The position numbers were made by a program, and so were the translations under genes. A DNA stretch of 7,881 bases. Source: an uncultured Bacteroidales bacterium (GTDB lineage: Bacteria > Bacteroidota > Bacteroidia > Bacteroidales > Bacteroidaceae). The stretch spans positions 1-7,881 of the forward strand of contig CALGJF010000062.1 of the NCBI GenBank assembly GCA_937914945.1. Direction: 5' to 3'. Under the pieces are notes generated by a model that ran no database searches, was not told the DNA's origin, and worked only from the letters and a program-made list of their open reading frames with translations. Numbering within the stretch: position 1 is the stretch's first letter; each line of letters begins with the position of its first letter. Shown in pieces: positions 5,936-7,881 of the stretch.

Positions 5936-7822
5936 ATGGTGGAATATTCGGAATTCTTGGATGAGGATATAAAGTTTGATAAAATAGAGCGTCTCGACAG
6001 CGAGGGTGGCACCTGCGAGGCATACATAGTGCATATAAAAGGGAAGGCCTATTTTATGAAACGCCTGCGCAGTCAATATAGCAACGACCCCAACTACAGG
6101 CTGATATTCAACAAGGAGTTTGAGATTGGCAAGTCTATGAACTGCTGTTATATCCCGCAATATGTGAGCATGGGAGAGGATGGAAAGGGGCTCTACATAC
6201 TTATGGAGTATGTGCACGGAACTACCTTGCAGAAGAAACTCGAAGAGGAACCTGCGTTCTTCGACAACGACGAGAATGTTGATAAATTTATTGTGCAGTT
6301 GCTCGAAGGCTTAAAGTGGTTGCACAGCAACAACATCGCTCACTTGGATATTACTCCAAAGAATATAATTCTGTGCCAAATAAACAACAATGTAAAGATT
6401 ATAGACTTGGGATTCTGTATAGAGTCGTCTTATAGAAAGACGGCAGGATACACGCCTGGGGAGAATGTGGCACCCGAGTTGAAAAGCAAACTGATAGACC
6501 AAATAGATGCTTCTACCGACTTATATGAGGTTGGTGTATTACTCGGGAATATTGAAAAGGCGAGAAAGCAGCCCTTGCCCCGTTATCTGCGTAGAATAAA
6601 AGAGCGTTGCCTGCAGCCGCAAAAAGAGAAACGATATTCCACAGCCGATGCTGTTATCGGCGAAATAAAGCTCCACCGCTTATCTCCCTTGCTGCGCATT
6701 GCGGCTTGTGTGGCAGCCATTATTGCAGCTTGCATAGTGTTCACATGCACCCCTGCATACGAAAGCCTTTGCAACTACATTGCGTGGGAGAGGGGGCAGA
6801 TTCCCGAGAAATTTGAAGAAAACGGCGTGTTCTACCGCATTACCGACCACAATGCACGCACCGTGGAGATTACCTACAAAGGGAAAGATTACAATGAATA
6901 TAAAGATGAATACACCGGTTCTTATGTTTTTCCTGCCCGGGTTACGCATCGCGGGCGCACTTTCAGAGTAACCTCCTTTGCCGAAGATGCGTTGAGTGTA
7001 AATATCATAAGGTCCATTGAGATAGAAAACGGAATAGACAGCATTGGTAATTTTGCACTGTCGCGCAACCCTTTTGAGGGTACCTTGTTTATTCCGGCGA
7101 GTGTTAAATGGATAGGCCATGGAATATTGGATAATTGCATATATTTAGAAAAGGTTGTGGTGGATGCAGCCAATCCCTATTACGACAGCCGCGAGGAGTG
7201 CAATGCCATCATTGAGACGGCAACAAACACATTCATTGCCGGTTGCAGCAACAGCAAAATACCGCAGGGAATCACAAAAATTGCCGACTACGCATTTTCA
7301 GGGCATTTCAGACTTGGCAGCATCAATATCCCCGAGAGTGTTACCTATATTGGAGATTATGCATTCCACTATTGCCCTTTCTATAGAATCGCATTGCCAC
7401 AGGGGCTCACGCATATTGGCGATTATGCCTTCCAGATGTGCAATAAACTTGTGGAGGTAGATATTCCAGAGAATGTAACCTACATTGGCGAGGCCGCGCT
7501 CTCTAATTGTGGTTACAGCACGCTGGTAATCCCCGACAAGGTTACCTACATAGGTGCTTGGGCTTTTGACAAATGCCCCAATCTCACAACGGTTACAATA
7601 GGGGAGAGTGTTGCCTCGATAGGCGTTTTTGCATTTGACGGCTGCGACAAGCTCACAAAGATTGTGTCGCGCATCCCTGCCGACAAGCTGTTTGCCGTGG
7701 ATGGGAGTACTTTCGGCAGCGTTGCGGGCAGTTGTACTCTTTATGTACCACGCGGTGCAAAGGCTACGTACCAAAAAACAGCAGGGTGGAATCATTTTGC
7801 AAAGATAATAGAGTACAGATGA
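5936..7822 (+). CDS. Receptor-like Hanks-type protein kinase with one TM segment and a periplasmic BspA-like LRR_5 domain
   Basis: This is a predicted inner-membrane serine/threonine-type kinase. The cytoplasmic kinase domain spans about residues 14-250: a glycine loop variant SEGGTCEAY (22-30), the ATP-binding Lys42 in FMKRL, a helix-C Glu61 or Glu63, the catalytic loop HLDITPKN with Asp138 and Asn143, DLG with Asp157 in place of DFG, APE at 179-181, and Asp195/Gly200 of subdomain IX. The HRD arginine is Leu137 and the usual catalytic-loop Lys is Thr140, but the key aspartates, Lys and Asn are present, so activity is likely. One hydrophobic segment (about 254-273, AACVAAIIAACIVF) follows. 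Residues about 275-340 are a linker or small beta domain. About 343-575 hold roughly eight LRR_5 units (IGDYAFxxC type), and a C-terminal cap (CTLYVPRG...W) ends the protein. The repeat domain should lie in the periplasm. It shares the DSREECNAII insert (about 416-425) with the divergent giant protein. The ATG lies 1 nt after the previous stop. Ligand and substrates are unknown. Confidence 0.92.
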   Translation: MVEYSEFLDEDIKFDKIERLDSEGGTCEAYIVHIKGKAYFMKRLRSQYSNDPNYRLIFNKEFEIGKSMNCCYIPQYVSMGEDGKGLYILMEYVHGTTLQKKLEEEPAFFDNDENVDKFIVQLLEGLKWLHSNNIAHLDITPKNIILCQINNNVKIIDLGFCIESSYRKTAGYTPGENVAPELKSKLIDQIDASTDLYEVGVLLGNIEKARKQPLPRYLRRIKERCLQPQKEKRYSTADAVIGEIKLHRLSPLLRIAACVAAIIAACIVFTCTPAYESLCNYIAWERGQIPEKFEENGVFYRITDHNARTVEITYKGKDYNEYKDEYTGSYVFPARVTHRGRTFRVTSFAEDALSVNIIRSIEIENGIDSIGNFALSRNPFEGTLFIPASVKWIGHGILDNCIYLEKVVVDAANPYYDSREECNAIIETATNTFIAGCSNSKIPQGITKIADYAFSGHFRLGSINIPESVTYIGDYAFHYCPFYRIALPQGLTHIGDYAFQMCNKLVEVDIPENVTYIGEAALSNCGYSTLVIPDKVTYIGAWAFDKCPNLTTVTIGESVASIGVFAFDGCDKLTKIVSRIPADKLFAVDGSTFGSVAGSCTLYVPRGAKATYQKTAGWNHFAKIIEYR

Positions 7823-7853
7823 AAGTGGAAAGATGAAAGATGAAAGTTGAGAG
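7819..7853 (+). repeat. 7-bp tandem repeat over the kinase stop codon
   Basis: Five consecutive heptamers run ATGAAAG, TGGAAAG, ATGAAAG, ATGAAAG, TTGAGAG, followed by the related purine-rich TGAGTGTGAGC up to 7863. The TGA stop (7820-7822) lies in the first unit. Similar GAAAGTTGAGAG-like simple repeats are familiar between genes in Bacteroidales. No terminator for the kinase operon is visible before the window ends. Confidence 0.6.
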
Positions 7854-7881
7854 TGAGTGTGAGCAACTTAGACAGCATGAG

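Noticed and set aside
6680..7120. Minus-strand 146-codon ORF inside the kinase gene
   Set aside because: It is antisense to the TM and LRR region of a complete kinase gene, with no recognisable domain.
7298..7795. Minus-strand 165-codon ORF inside the kinase LRR region
   Set aside because: Antisense shadow of LRR_5 repeats; no signal peptide, motif or promoter.

Overview
The window looks like chromosomal DNA from a Bacteroidales bacterium, most like the Prevotella/Bacteroides lineage. The evidence is a giant BspA-type LRR_5 protein, Listeria-Bacteroides repeats, a C-terminal end of the YDLNGRRV...GVVYIVNGKKV type, promoter octamers matching the Bacteroidetes -7 box TAnnTTTG, and A/T-rich start regions without Shine-Dalgarno sites. 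A species cannot be named from this sequence.

Layout. Bases 1-223 carry no gene. They hold a degenerate inverted repeat (50-118) of a common dispersed intergenic type and two CAAAAGTA octamers. A strong intrinsic terminator at 218-255 ends a leftward unit of two genes: a 1546-residue secreted BspA-like protein (5115 to 475) followed 17 nt later by a 60-residue uncharacterised peptide (457 to 275). A 216-bp divergent control region (5116-5331) contains a -7-like box for each direction and two sets of short direct repeats. Rightward from 5332 is a two-gene operon with 1 nt between the genes: a 200-residue helix-turn-helix-like cytoplasmic protein, and a 628-residue Hanks-type protein kinase with one transmembrane segment and a periplasmic LRR_5 (BspA-like) domain. 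The window ends in a 7-bp tandem repeat that starts within the kinase stop codon region.

Working model (inference). The kinase has the architecture of a receptor kinase: cytoplasmic kinase, one membrane span, extracytoplasmic leucine-rich repeats. Its LRR domain is of the same subfamily as the divergently encoded giant secreted protein, down to a shared DSRxxCNAxI insert and a matching C-terminal cap. The HTH-like protein, translationally coupled to the kinase, is the natural candidate for a cytoplasmic effector or regulator of the shared control region. Together they could form a local surface-protein sensing and expression module. Nothing in the sequence proves that the parts interact.
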